DNA of 16,046 bases from Deltaproteobacteria bacterium. Lineage in GTDB: Bacteria; Desulfobacterota; DSM-4660; Desulfatiglandales; Desulfatiglandaceae. Shown here piece by piece: positions 7,282 to 14,884 of the stretch. Location of the stretch: positions 1 through 16,046 of the forward strand of contig JABGPV010000103.1 of NCBI GenBank assembly GCA_018644785.1, written 5' to 3'. The number at the start of each line of letters is the position of its first letter. Position 1 is the first letter of the stretch. A program made the translations under genes and the position numbers. The notes beneath the pieces were generated by a model. It saw only the letters and a list, made by a program, of their open reading frames with translations. It searched no databases and was not told the origin of the DNA.

Positions 7282-7320
7282 TTCGTAACCCTTTCTCCCC
7301 TTATTTTATTCGCCGCCTCG

Positions 7321-7809
7321 CTATAGCCGGGACTTGAATTTTTCCCAGAATTCTTCGTCATCGCTTTGCCAGTCCGGCCCGAACTTCTTTTCATAAAAAG
7401 GTCCCATCCGTTCGAGCCATCGATTCCGCAGATTCTTCCCTTTTTCGCGGGCAACCAGCACATCTTTCAAAAAGCGCTCGATATGGATTATCTCTTCTTT
7501 TGGGACGTAAAAGACCGCACCCCCCTTGAAAGACCTCACCGTATGGCTTACGCTCAACGCATTGGCGGTCAACATGACGGCTGGAACATTTTTGTCTTTG
7601 GCAATTTCCAGGAGTTTATATCCGTCCACGCCCATGATATCCAAAATCGCCATATCGAAGGATTGCCGATCAAGAAGGTCTCGAGCATCCTCAAAGGTAT
7701 ATGTTTCCACAAGGCTGCACATGTTCAACAAATCTTTGAGGGTTTCAATCACGTCCGGCTCGTCATCGACGATGAGAATTCTTTTTCCTTTTAATAAATC
7801 TTTTGTCAC
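7321..7809 (-). CDS. Single-domain response regulator (receiver) with short C-terminal extension
   Basis: A 162-residue protein. The receiver domain fills about residues 8-122: acidic pair D15/D16 in ILIVDDE, phosphoacceptor D57 in MAILDIMG, conserved T81 in AVMLTAN, and K104 in YVPKE. There is no DNA-binding or enzymatic output domain. Instead a roughly 40-residue charged, aromatic tail (WLERMGPFYEKKFG, then an Asp/Glu-rich stretch ending EEFWEKFKSRL) follows. It probably signals through protein contact in a phosphorelay. No histidine kinase is adjacent. The GTG at 7809 is the only sensible in-frame start, and the ribosome site upstream is weak (GAGAGA). It converges with the Lin0512 gene, with only 39 bases between the stop codons and no clear terminator hairpin there. 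Confidence 0.82.
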   Translation of the reverse strand: MTKDLLKGKRILIVDDEPDVIETLKDLLNMCSLVETYTFEDARDLLDRQSFDMAILDIMGVDGYKLLEIAKDKNVPAVMLTANALSVSHTVRSFKGGAVFYVPKEEIIHIERFLKDVLVAREKGKNLRNRWLERMGPFYEKKFGPDWQSDDEEFWEKFKSRL

Positions 7810-7896
7810 AGCAACAGTTCTCTCAGGAATTGATCCGAATACCCTTCAGAATCTTGAAACAATAATCGTATTAGAGTAACGCTTTCTTTGCCCCTT

Positions 7897-8813
7897 TCAG
7901 GGCGCAAGCCCCACAAAATCGTTTTCTCTGAAACGATAATACCCTTTTTCGGTCAACCGAATGAAAGGGATGGCAGGTGTGGTCAGAACAATCACCCTCC
8001 CCTTTGAAATCCCACCTCCGGCTTCATATTTCCCGGCACCCCAAGCAGCAGGAGGTCCCCGTGACGACCCGGAGCAATGCCACCGATCAGGGTGTCCAAC
8101 CCCAGATGTTCGGCCGGGTTGAGTGTCACCATACGGACCGCATCCATTGCGTCGATACCCAGATCCACTGCCTTTTGAACCACATCATGCAAATACCCCG
8201 TCCTCAGCAGAAGGCTGGGATTGGTACCGTCGGTTACCGGTATCATTCGACGAAAATCAACTTTGTCTTTCAGCGGCAGGATGATCTCCAGGTCGCGGCG
8301 AATGTCCCCCTCCCGGATCATGGCATAAAGCCCCATCACAAGACGGTTGAGCACGTCATCCGTTGAAATGGACTCATGGCACGACTCAACACCGGTCGCC
8401 ACATAGGCCGCCAGTGTTCTGTCAAAAGCGCCGGCAGCGTGGCCTTGAACGGATTTACCGATTTTCCGGGTCTCAGCGATAAGATCCAGAACCCGGTTGT
8501 CCCGGGTCAGGATGGCACCCTGCCAGAAAGGTTCCCCCAGTCCGATACCGCGGGGTCCTCAAAAAGCCCGGGGCAGATGATGCCTCCCCGCATCGATAAC
8601 TTCGGTCTCTCCACCAATGGCATATTCAGCATCAGGACCCACATAGGCGATCCATTCACCCCGCATAGCCACAGAACGGTCCGGCAGCATGCGCCCCGTG
8701 TACACATCCATCAACACGCCATTTTTTACCACCAGATCCGCGGGATGCTTTCCCAGGGCGGTATCCGCCAGTTTGCGCGAATCTCGTCTGTTTTCCATTG
8801 TATTAGGGTTCAC
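7897..8813 (-). pseudogene. ade: Adenine deaminase pseudogene with two internal deletions and frameshifts
   Basis: Pieces of an adenine deaminase (amidohydrolase, adenine to hypoxanthine) in family order but in different frames. The N-terminal piece (about 8813-8580) has ADLVVKNGVLMDVYTGR and VIDAG. It shifts frame to GGIICPGLFE (about 8590-8556). About 95-100 codons, including the first metal-binding HxH motif, are then missing, and the text resumes with GIGLGEPFWQGA (from 8549), VQGHAAGAFDRTL, GVESCHES, GLYAMIREGD, TLNPAEHLGL and GGIAPGRHGDLLLLG. A second frame change near 8005-8010 leads to ISKGRVIV, which is joined directly to a C-terminal end resembling the family's PVIP-LRLTD terminus (PAIPFIRLTEKGYY), with the intervening C-terminal domain missing. 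Intact relatives are about 550-590 residues. No catalytic product is possible. Family assignment and deletion sizes rest on memory of E. coli and Bacillus homologues. Confidence 0.8.
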
Positions 8814-8843
8814 TCAAATGATGAATAGTTAATATTTAAGACC

Positions 8844-8871
8844 TGACCCCACTGGCATGACCCCGCTGGCA
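8844..8871. repeat. Tandem 14-bp direct repeat
   Basis: TGACCCCACTGGCA (8844-8857) is followed immediately by TGACCCCGCTGGCA (8858-8871), with one difference. The preceding bases read AAGACCTGACCCC, resembling the GGGGTCAGGTCTT-type sequence often found beside REP-associated IS200-like transposase genes. No transposase is present, so this may be a remnant or a simple local duplication. Confidence 0.6.
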
Positions 8872-8928
8872 AAAAAAGCACAACCCAAGATCATTCATTA
8901 GCAACGCTTATAAATGATGTTAATTCAT

Positions 8929-8944
8929 TTACAACATGTTGTAA
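8929..8944. repeat. Perfect 16-bp palindrome downstream of the HDOD gene
   Basis: TTACAACATGTTGTAA is a perfect palindrome with no loop, 12 bases past the stop codon of the HDOD gene on the minus strand. It could be a dimeric regulator site or the base of a cruciform. It lacks a following T-run, so it is a poor intrinsic terminator. It sits in an AT-rich gap between the HDOD gene and the deaminase remnant. Confidence 0.45.
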
Positions 8945-8955
8945 GTTACGAACCC

Positions 8956-9825
8956 CTAAGGGCCTAATTTAAACAACATTTCAACTTTTTTTAACTCCTC
9001 TGGAATTTCAGTCATTACTTGATCTATATCCTCTTTTTTTAATTTAAATTGAAAGAGAATGGACTGCCTAATATTAGAAATGATTTCTTGATGATGTGAA
9101 TAAACTGAATTTGCAAGATATAAATGATAAACAAGGTTGCTTAGGCGAACCCATGCCACAATGTTTGGAATGAATTTTCCAGGAGATTTGTGATGATTTT
9201 TAATAGAGTTAGATAGCATAGAGGGGAATTGCCAATTTTCAGCAACAATACCACCAAGCTCAGCATGATCAATACCGAAAACCGCTCTTTCAACTTCAAC
9301 CAGCGATAATTTCTCCTTTATGGCCAATTCCATCATATTGACCATCTCTTTACTAACAAAATTATTAAGGACTATTTTTCCGATATCGTGAAGAAGGGCG
9401 GACGTAAATAAAATAGGATCCTCTTTAACGTTGATTCTCTTAACCAGAAGTCTTGAAATAATAGCCGTAGCAACACTGTGTCGCCATAATTCACCCGCAC
9501 CATAGCCATAACCTTCTTGCGCATTAGAATAATCAGGCAGCTCATTGGCGCTCGCAAGCGCTATCATTTGGATGTTTTTAAGACCCAGCTTAACGACGGC
9601 CTGATCAATGGTAAAAGTTTTTACACTCAAGCCATAATAACTGGAGTTGCAAAGCTTCAAACAATTGAAAGTGATCGCTTCATCGTATTTTATTACATCA
9701 ATAATTTCTTTAAAGTTTACGTCATCATCCCTTGAAAGCTCCAGGATTTTCCTCGCAATCTCCGGGAAGGGAGGCAGCTTATCAATGGCTTCCAAAATTG
9801 GTTTTAAAAAGTCAGGTTCGGACAT
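8956..9825 (-). CDS. HDOD domain protein
   Basis: A 289-residue HDOD-domain protein, a signalling family related to HD phosphohydrolases. The N-terminal part has the typical opening KLPPFPEIARKILEL (residues 16-30) and CLKLCNSSYYGLSVKTFTID with the AVVKLGLKNIQMIALA helix. The HD-type residues look largely kept: H116 in LWRHSVATA, H146/D147 in LLHDIGK, H187 in DHAELGG and H211/H212 in NHHKSP. Some catalytic or metal-binding ability may therefore remain, unlike many HDOD proteins. There is no second output domain, so it likely works by protein contact in signalling. The coding sequence is clearly richer in A/T than the neighbouring genes, which suggests recent acquisition. The ATG at 9825 follows a G-rich stretch (GGGGGTG) about nine bases upstream. 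Confidence 0.85.
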   Translation of the reverse strand: MSEPDFLKPILEAIDKLPPFPEIARKILELSRDDDVNFKEIIDVIKYDEAITFNCLKLCNSSYYGLSVKTFTIDQAVVKLGLKNIQMIALASANELPDYSNAQEGYGYGAGELWRHSVATAIISRLLVKRINVKEDPILFTSALLHDIGKIVLNNFVSKEMVNMMELAIKEKLSLVEVERAVFGIDHAELGGIVAENWQFPSMLSNSIKNHHKSPGKFIPNIVAWVRLSNLVYHLYLANSVYSHHQEIISNIRQSILFQFKLKKEDIDQVMTEIPEELKKVEMLFKLGP

Positions 9826-9966
9826 TCAGTTTTTCACCCCCGATTATAATTCTTGAAACGCATTTCTCCTTTTAAACGAGGCTTCATTCCAGTTTATATT
9901 AATGTTCGGTGATTTCACAACAATCTTTAATGCAAACCTCATAAATTTATGGCAAAGGGGCCACTC

Positions 9967-9987
9967 AAAAACAGATTCACGTGATTC
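9967..9987 (-). terminator. Weak terminator-like hairpin at the end of the DUF3786 gene
   Basis: Read on the minus strand, GAATCACGTGAATC (9987-9974) can fold with one A-A mismatch around the TCACGTGA palindrome and is followed by TGTTTTTG (9973-9966). The stem overlaps the stop codon (9988-9986). The short stem with no proper loop makes this a weak call. The rest of the gap (9826-9985) is AT-rich and shows no gene. Confidence 0.2.
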
Positions 9988-10618
9988 AATCGACTGCCCG
10001 GCTCCCCTTTGTTGGCTCAATTGAAAAATCCGCAAATCTTGAACATATTTCCACACCCAGAGCGAAAATGATATCAAGGGCCAGATGTTCACCAATGCTT
10101 CTGTCGAAGAGCAGCTTTGATTCAGCCGGAAATTCATCGTCCCCCTTCCACAATAGAACCGCAACCGGTATGCGAGGGGCTATTTTGAAGGAATATGCCG
10201 CATCCGCCATATCAAGTGCCATGCCGCCCAGTTGAGTGCAAGCATCACGGAATCCGCGAAGATTGTCTCCGAAGCGTTTTTCAATCAAACCGGTGGGTAT
10301 TTTGTGGGGCCCCCGGAAAAAAGTAACGCCGCCGGGGATGTCTTTTACCGATATCCATTCTTTGCTGATAGGTATCTCCCTGGATGTTAAGAGATAGTGA
10401 ACCATAAAAAGACCAAGAGAAATCGTAGCATCCCATGTGGGGTCACAAAGGCGCGTTATTCTGGACTCGTCCGGAAATATGCCATGGTCTTCTCCCCATA
10501 CGGATAGCGTAAAACAGCCTTCATTGACGTCATAACCGCACAAGGCACGCCTGCAAACGTCTGCCGGATCCATTTTCGCCAGATCCTGAAAATGACAGGG
10601 ATCAACTTCGCTGCTCAT
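9986..10618 (-). CDS. DUF3786 domain protein
   Basis: A 210-residue protein filling a single DUF3786 domain. Recognisable segments are the N-terminal GYDVNEGCFTLSVWGEDHGI, HYLLTSREIPISKEWISVKD, IPGGVTFFRGP, then FRDACTQLGGMALDMADAAY and the conserved VAVLLWKGDDEFPAESKLLF core with FDRSIGEHLALD. The family is common in anaerobic Desulfobacterota and often lies near corrinoid or metal-cofactor enzymes, but its biochemical function is not known to me. No signal peptide or membrane helix is seen. The ATG at 10618 has an excellent GGGGGAG ribosome site five bases upstream. It starts only 24 bases after the stop of the upstream chemoreceptor on the same strand, so co-transcription is likely. Confidence 0.82.
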   Translation of the reverse strand: MSSEVDPCHFQDLAKMDPADVCRRALCGYDVNEGCFTLSVWGEDHGIFPDESRITRLCDPTWDATISLGLFMVHYLLTSREIPISKEWISVKDIPGGVTFFRGPHKIPTGLIEKRFGDNLRGFRDACTQLGGMALDMADAAYSFKIAPRIPVAVLLWKGDDEFPAESKLLFDRSIGEHLALDIIFALGVEICSRFADFSIEPTKGSRAVD

Positions 10619-10642
10619 TTCACTCCCCCTTCAACCTTTATC

Positions 10643-12751
10643 CTATGCCACCTTAAACCTGGACACCCCGTCCTGGAGTCCCTTTGCCGCATCGATCAAC
10701 TGCTGGATGGCATCATAGGTTTCGCGAAAAGATTCCAGGGTCTCCTCCAACTCCTCTTTGAGGTTTGTCATGGAACCACTGATGTTCCGGGCATCATCGG
10801 ACTGGCTGCCCACGGCCACGTTGATCTCCTCAAACCGGGGCGAAATGGTCTGGACCCGATCAATGATCAGGGCCAGTTGCCCGCTGATCTTCCCCACATC
10901 CTCAGCGCTGCCCTTCACTTCTGTAACGAACTTATCCATTTCCATAACACCTGCCGACACGGCGGATTGCATTCCCTTTACCATCTGCTCAATATCCAGC
11001 GTGGCGACAGATGTCTGATCCGCCAGCCTGCGGATTTCCCTCGCCACCACATTGAATCCCCTTCCATATTCCCCGGCCTTTTCCGCTTCAATAGCGGCAT
11101 TCAGAGAGAGGAGATTCGTCTGATCCGCCACTTTGGTGATCGTATCCACCACATGGGTAACATTCTCCGCCTTTTCGTTGATGGACTCAAGATGGCTGGA
11201 TATGGACCTGGACGCCCCCTCCATGCGCCTCATGGCCTCTTCCATGCCGGCCAAGTCCTTCTGGCTCCGGCTGGCAAATCCGGTGGTCTCATCGGATGCA
11301 GCGACCACCTTTTCCACGGTATCGACAAGTTGAGCAGCCACCTGGCTTATTCCCGCGACCGAATTGACCACCTTGTCAGTGGAGAGGATCTGGTGGCTCA
11401 TGGTGGCTTCCTGCTCCTTGGCCGCGGCGGCCAGTTCGTTGGAAGAAGACGTCACTTGAACACCCGAACGCTGAACCTGACCGATGAGGGCGTTGAGATT
11501 CCGTATCATGGAACCCAGGGCAGAATGCAGGCGACCTGTCTCATCATCGGTTCCCACCGGCACCTGAACCGTAAAATCCCCCTTGGAAACCTTGTGCGCT
11601 ATGGTCACAGCCTCCGTGATAGGGCTGCTGATCTTCTTCGCCAGCCATATCACCACAAAGAATGTTGCCAGCAGGCCGGCACAGGAAATGAGAAGGATGT
11701 GAAGCAGGGTGTCCCTGATGGGGCTGATGATCTCATCTTCCGAAACACGCATGACAATGGTCCAATCCCCTGTATCGATCCTGGCCCCTGAAAAAATATC
11801 CGTGTGATCGTGCAGCGGATCTATGGCGCGAATGAGGAGGGGCGGACCGGTATGGGTGTAGAAACGCTCCAGTATCCCGGCATAGTCCGTCTCATTGATA
11901 TTTCGGGTCATCATCCGTTTAAGGGTTTCCGATGCCATTCCCCCGGCACCTCCTTCCCCCTCGGAGCGGAGCCGGGCAAGGGTTTCCCGAGACACCAGCG
12001 GCATGGTGGAAGAAATGATTTTACCCTTTCGGCTGAGCAGGACAAATGCCGCCGATTTGTAAGGCTTGAACCCTTCCAGATATGCGTGAATGTTGGTCAA
12101 GGCCCGATCGACGCCGGCAATACCCACAAACTTGCCGTTGATCTCAATGGGAAAGGTCTGCTCCACAATCATCTTACCTTCGTAAAGATAGGGTTCTGTG
12201 ATGATATATTTTTCAGGGTCTGCGGAAAGAAATTTATCCTTACTTCCCTGATAATAAAGGCTGCTCTCCATATCGATGAGGGGATTCAATTTGATCTCCC
12301 CTTCCCCCCCCTCTTCCACAAACCAGTAGGGCAGAAACCGTCCTGCATCGTTCAAGCCTTTCTTCGTCTCCCCTGCCCTCTCCAGAAAGGCCCTGTCGTT
12401 CTGGTCTGCATTGGGCTCATAGCCGAAATAGGCCCCGGTAAACCTCGGGAAGTTAGAGAGGATGTTTCGGGCGTACCGGGTGGAAGCCTCTCGATTTCCG
12501 AACAGACCGCTCATCTGGGCCAGCGCCATGGCCTTGGCAACGGATACAGCCTCCAGATTCTGTTCCTCGATCCTGTTGGCGATTTCCCGGGTATGGGCTT
12601 TAATCAGCTGATCATTTTCAGTGATCAGGGTGCGGTACATACCTCGAGAAAAGGCCGCAACAATGAGGAGAACCACCAGGGTGACGGTAATGCCGAAATA
12701 GAAAATCAGTCTTCCCTTGATGCTGGAGGGCAAGACGCTTTTCTTCTTCAT
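10643..12751 (-). CDS. Methyl-accepting chemotaxis protein with periplasmic double-Cache sensor
   Basis: A 702-residue transmembrane chemoreceptor. Order: a short cytoplasmic start, first membrane helix at about residues 14-34, a large periplasmic dCache_1-type sensor (about 45-335, with TGAYFGYEPN, YIITEPYLYEGKMIVEQTFP and GIAGVDRALTNI), second membrane helix at about 348-371, HAMP domain at about 372-424, and a long signalling coiled coil. The CheA/CheW-contacting hairpin tip is DQTNLLSLNAAIEAEKAGEYGRGF (543-566), near the usual consensus. The C-terminus ends in FKVA with no CheR-docking pentapeptide. Cache sensors bind small molecules such as organic or amino acids, but the ligand cannot be read here. 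The ATG at 12751 follows AGGAGG by seven bases. It likely forms an operon with the DUF3786 gene downstream. Confidence 0.92.
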   Translation of the reverse strand: MKKKSVLPSSIKGRLIFYFGITVTLVVLLIVAAFSRGMYRTLITENDQLIKAHTREIANRIEEQNLEAVSVAKAMALAQMSGLFGNREASTRYARNILSNFPRFTGAYFGYEPNADQNDRAFLERAGETKKGLNDAGRFLPYWFVEEGGEGEIKLNPLIDMESSLYYQGSKDKFLSADPEKYIITEPYLYEGKMIVEQTFPIEINGKFVGIAGVDRALTNIHAYLEGFKPYKSAAFVLLSRKGKIISSTMPLVSRETLARLRSEGEGGAGGMASETLKRMMTRNINETDYAGILERFYTHTGPPLLIRAIDPLHDHTDIFSGARIDTGDWTIVMRVSEDEIISPIRDTLLHILLISCAGLLATFFVVIWLAKKISSPITEAVTIAHKVSKGDFTVQVPVGTDDETGRLHSALGSMIRNLNALIGQVQRSGVQVTSSSNELAAAAKEQEATMSHQILSTDKVVNSVAGISQVAAQLVDTVEKVVAASDETTGFASRSQKDLAGMEEAMRRMEGASRSISSHLESINEKAENVTHVVDTITKVADQTNLLSLNAAIEAEKAGEYGRGFNVVAREIRRLADQTSVATLDIEQMVKGMQSAVSAGVMEMDKFVTEVKGSAEDVGKISGQLALIIDRVQTISPRFEEINVAVGSQSDDARNISGSMTNLKEELEETLESFRETYDAIQQLIDAAKGLQDGVSRFKVA

Positions 12752-12897
12752 AGTAAGCCTCCTGAAACAGTTGAACTTATACGGTTTCTAAAAGCATGGG
12801 ATGCACAAGACGGGATATCTTTCTACAATCACTTTTTAACAGCCTACATTCGTATTAAATAAATTACAATGCACATCTTTTGAATACACACTTTTTA

Positions 12898-12927
12898 TTG
12901 AGGCTCACGACCAAATTTTGCTATGAT
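12898..12927 (+). promoter_or_regulatory. Candidate sigma-70 promoter of the beta-helix gene
   Basis: TTGAGG (12898-12903) and TATGAT (12922-12927) are separated by 18 bases and match the -35 and -10 consensus at four and five of six positions. Transcription would start near 12934, giving a leader of about 33 bases with AAAGGAGGGG just before the ATG at 12967. The upstream ATG at 12880 would then lie outside the transcript. The remainder of the 12752-12966 gap shows no gene. Confidence 0.45.
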
Positions 12928-12966
12928 GCCGGAATTCAAGTCACATTCATTAAAGGAGGGGAATCA

Positions 12967-14475
12967 ATGAGGGGAAAGGGTTTAATCTCCAATAAGGTGG
13001 GCGTTCTTGCTGCGACAATATTGTTTTTTGGCCTTTCTCTTTTGGCGCACACCCCTCTTCTCGCCGCAACGTACTTCGTTTCACCATCGGGAAGTGATGC
13101 AGGCCTCGGCTCTTCGGTCGATCCCTGGTTTACGCTCCAGCACGCGGCGGACAGCGTCACCGCTGGGGATAGTGTGCAAATCAGGAGCGGAACCTATACG
13201 GGATTCAGGGCCTCCTCCGGTGGCACAGGCGGGCAACCGATCACATTTATGCCTGAGGAAGGCGCCGCTGTCCTGGTCAATGCTGTCAGTGTGAATGGAA
13301 AAAAGGGCAGCATCATTGAAATTGAGGGATATGACTGGTGGGTTCTGGTGGGTCTGGAAGTTACCGGCGCGCCCGACAATGCGGGAATTGATATCCGGGT
13401 AGCAGATCACGTTACAGTCCGGAGTTGTCATTGCCATCACAATCAGAAGTGGGGTATTTTTACCGCATTTGCAGAATATTTCACGGCCGAACATAATGAA
13501 TGCAGCTATTCCACCGAAGAACATGGCATCTATCACAGCAACAGCGGGGACAATGCTCTCGTTCAACACAACACCTGCCATCACAACGCTGGATGCGGTA
13601 TACAACTCAATGCAGACCCTTCCATGGGAGGTGATGGTATCAGCAGCAATTGTACCGTTACCCACAACATTCTGTATGAAAACGGTGCCATCGGCGGGGC
13701 AGCCATTAACCTGGCTTCTGTTCGCGATAGTCTGATTTCCAACAACCTGATGTACGGAAACCATGCCGGAGGCATTGCCGCATGGGACGATGGCCAAGGC
13801 AATCAGTGGGGCAGCAAGAACAACCAGTATTACAACAATACGGTTCACATGCCCACGGACGGCCGGTGGGCCATCAATCTGAAAAACGGCAGCAGCAACT
13901 CTAAAGTATATAACAACATCCTGATCCATGAAAATCCGGCAAGGGGTGGGCTCGAAATAGACACATCCAGCCTTTCGGGGTTTGCCAGCGACCATAATAT
14001 CCTGGCACGAATCAGTGTGGATGAAACCATCATCAGCCTGTCAACGTGGCAGTCCACCTATTCCCGGGACGGCCGGTCATATGCTGAAACAGCAGATGAA
14101 ACATTTGTGTCACCCGCCAGTGATTATCATCTTCTGAGTTCAGCAAGGGCGAAAGACGGGGGGACAACCCTTCCGGAGGTTATCACAGACCTTGACGGCA
14201 CCAGCCGGCCCCAGGGTGTAGCCTATGACATGGGCGCCTATGAGTATATTTCCACTGCTGCGTGTTCCGAATGTTCCGGCGATGCGGTTGTCCTGACCGG
14301 CGGAACCTTCCCTTCGGATACCATCTGTGCATGTGTTGGCACCACCTCTATCACCATTGCCGGGAGCGTCACGGTTCAGGCAGGCGCAACAGTCACCTTC
14401 AAAGCGCCCATGGTAATCATCCAAAACGGTTTTCATGTGGAGGATGGCGCATCGGTAACCATCAAAAAACAGTAA
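12967..14475 (+). CDS. Secreted right-handed parallel beta-helix protein
   Basis: A 502-residue exported protein. Residues 1-34 form a Sec signal peptide (MRGKGL charge, hydrophobic core, LLAA cleavage site). The mature start ATYFVSPSGSDAGLGSSVDPW is the DUF1565-type N-cap, followed by LQHAADSVTAGDSVQIRSGTYTG. The middle is a right-handed beta-helix of Asn/His-rich turns (HNQKWGIFTA, HNTCHHNAGCGIQL, NNLMYGNHAGGIAAW, YNNTVHMPTDG). Near residues 406-428 is DLDGTSRPQGVAYDMGAYEY, typical of choice-of-anchor beta-helix proteins. The last 71 residues are a separate tail with four cysteines (CSEC, CAC) and GATVTFKAPMVIIQNGFHVE. It may bind or cleave a polysaccharide, but no catalytic set is identifiable. 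The start at 12967 is preferred over an in-frame ATG at 12880 because of the AAAGGAGGGG site and the signal peptide. Confidence 0.82.
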   Translation: MRGKGLISNKVGVLAATILFFGLSLLAHTPLLAATYFVSPSGSDAGLGSSVDPWFTLQHAADSVTAGDSVQIRSGTYTGFRASSGGTGGQPITFMPEEGAAVLVNAVSVNGKKGSIIEIEGYDWWVLVGLEVTGAPDNAGIDIRVADHVTVRSCHCHHNQKWGIFTAFAEYFTAEHNECSYSTEEHGIYHSNSGDNALVQHNTCHHNAGCGIQLNADPSMGGDGISSNCTVTHNILYENGAIGGAAINLASVRDSLISNNLMYGNHAGGIAAWDDGQGNQWGSKNNQYYNNTVHMPTDGRWAINLKNGSSNSKVYNNILIHENPARGGLEIDTSSLSGFASDHNILARISVDETIISLSTWQSTYSRDGRSYAETADETFVSPASDYHLLSSARAKDGGTTLPEVITDLDGTSRPQGVAYDMGAYEYISTAACSECSGDAVVLTGGTFPSDTICACVGTTSITIAGSVTVQAGATVTFKAPMVIIQNGFHVEDGASVTIKKQ

Positions 14476-14504
14476 CTCAACTGAATCTGAACAGGACGGA
14501 AAAA

Positions 14505-14777
14505 ATGGAATACAAAGTGCTTTTAACCGTATTTGCGGCAGTTTTCGTTGCCGAACTGGGTGACAAGACCCAATTGGCCACGATGCTTTTTGCATCAGAC
14601 AAAGACGTCAGCAAACTCACCGTGTTTGTCGGTGCATCTTTAGCTTTAATTGTTGCATCGGGCGTTGGCGTACTCGCCGGCAGTTTTATCTCCCAGTATA
14701 TCAGTGAAAAACATTTGCAGTATATTGCGGGGGCTGGATTTATCGCCATAGGCATATGGACGTTTTTTAAAGCATGA
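14505..14777 (+). CDS. Single-repeat GDT1/TMEM165 (UPF0016) family membrane protein
   Basis: A 90-residue, very hydrophobic protein with three likely membrane helices (about residues 4-16, 36-58 and 68-88). The signature E-x-G-D-[KR]-[TS] is present as ELGDKT at 17-22, followed by QLATMLFA. Larger UPF0016 members, which transport Mn2+ or Ca2+, contain two such units. This one has half a transporter and would have to work as a homodimer or with a second copy, which is not in the window. The ATG at 14505 has AGGACGG just upstream; longer in-frame extension into the beta-helix gene is rejected. It starts 29 bases after the beta-helix stop, so the two are probably co-transcribed. Cation transport is inferred from the family. 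Confidence 0.8.
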   Translation: MEYKVLLTVFAAVFVAELGDKTQLATMLFASDKDVSKLTVFVGASLALIVASGVGVLAGSFISQYISEKHLQYIAGAGFIAIGIWTFFKA

Positions 14778-14884
14778 GTCACCTTGACACCCAGGCGTCT
14801 CCTCAGTATAGTTCTTTTCCAAAATAACAAGTTCCTATCCCCATTTATCACCTGTTCAATGGTGCACGGACTAGAAAAAGAGCC

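Noticed and set aside
7900..7937. Hairpins GGGC-GCAA-GCCC and ATCGTTT-loop-AAACGAT as terminators
   Set aside because: Both fall at the end of the degraded deaminase coding text and neither is followed by a T-run on either strand.
10592..12862. Long plus-strand frames (399 and 352 codons) opposite the chemoreceptor
   Set aside because: They are antisense to a clear MCP gene, have low-complexity His/Gly/Arg-rich translations and no ribosome site. GC-rich coding sequence commonly produces such frames.
12880..12966. Upstream in-frame ATG start for the beta-helix protein
   Set aside because: It would put 29 non-signal residues before the signal peptide and lies upstream of the likely promoter; the ATG at 12967 has an excellent ribosome site.
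13081..13995. 304-codon minus-strand frame opposite the beta-helix gene
   Set aside because: The plus strand has a signal peptide and clear beta-helix repeats; the antisense frame has neither motifs nor a ribosome site.
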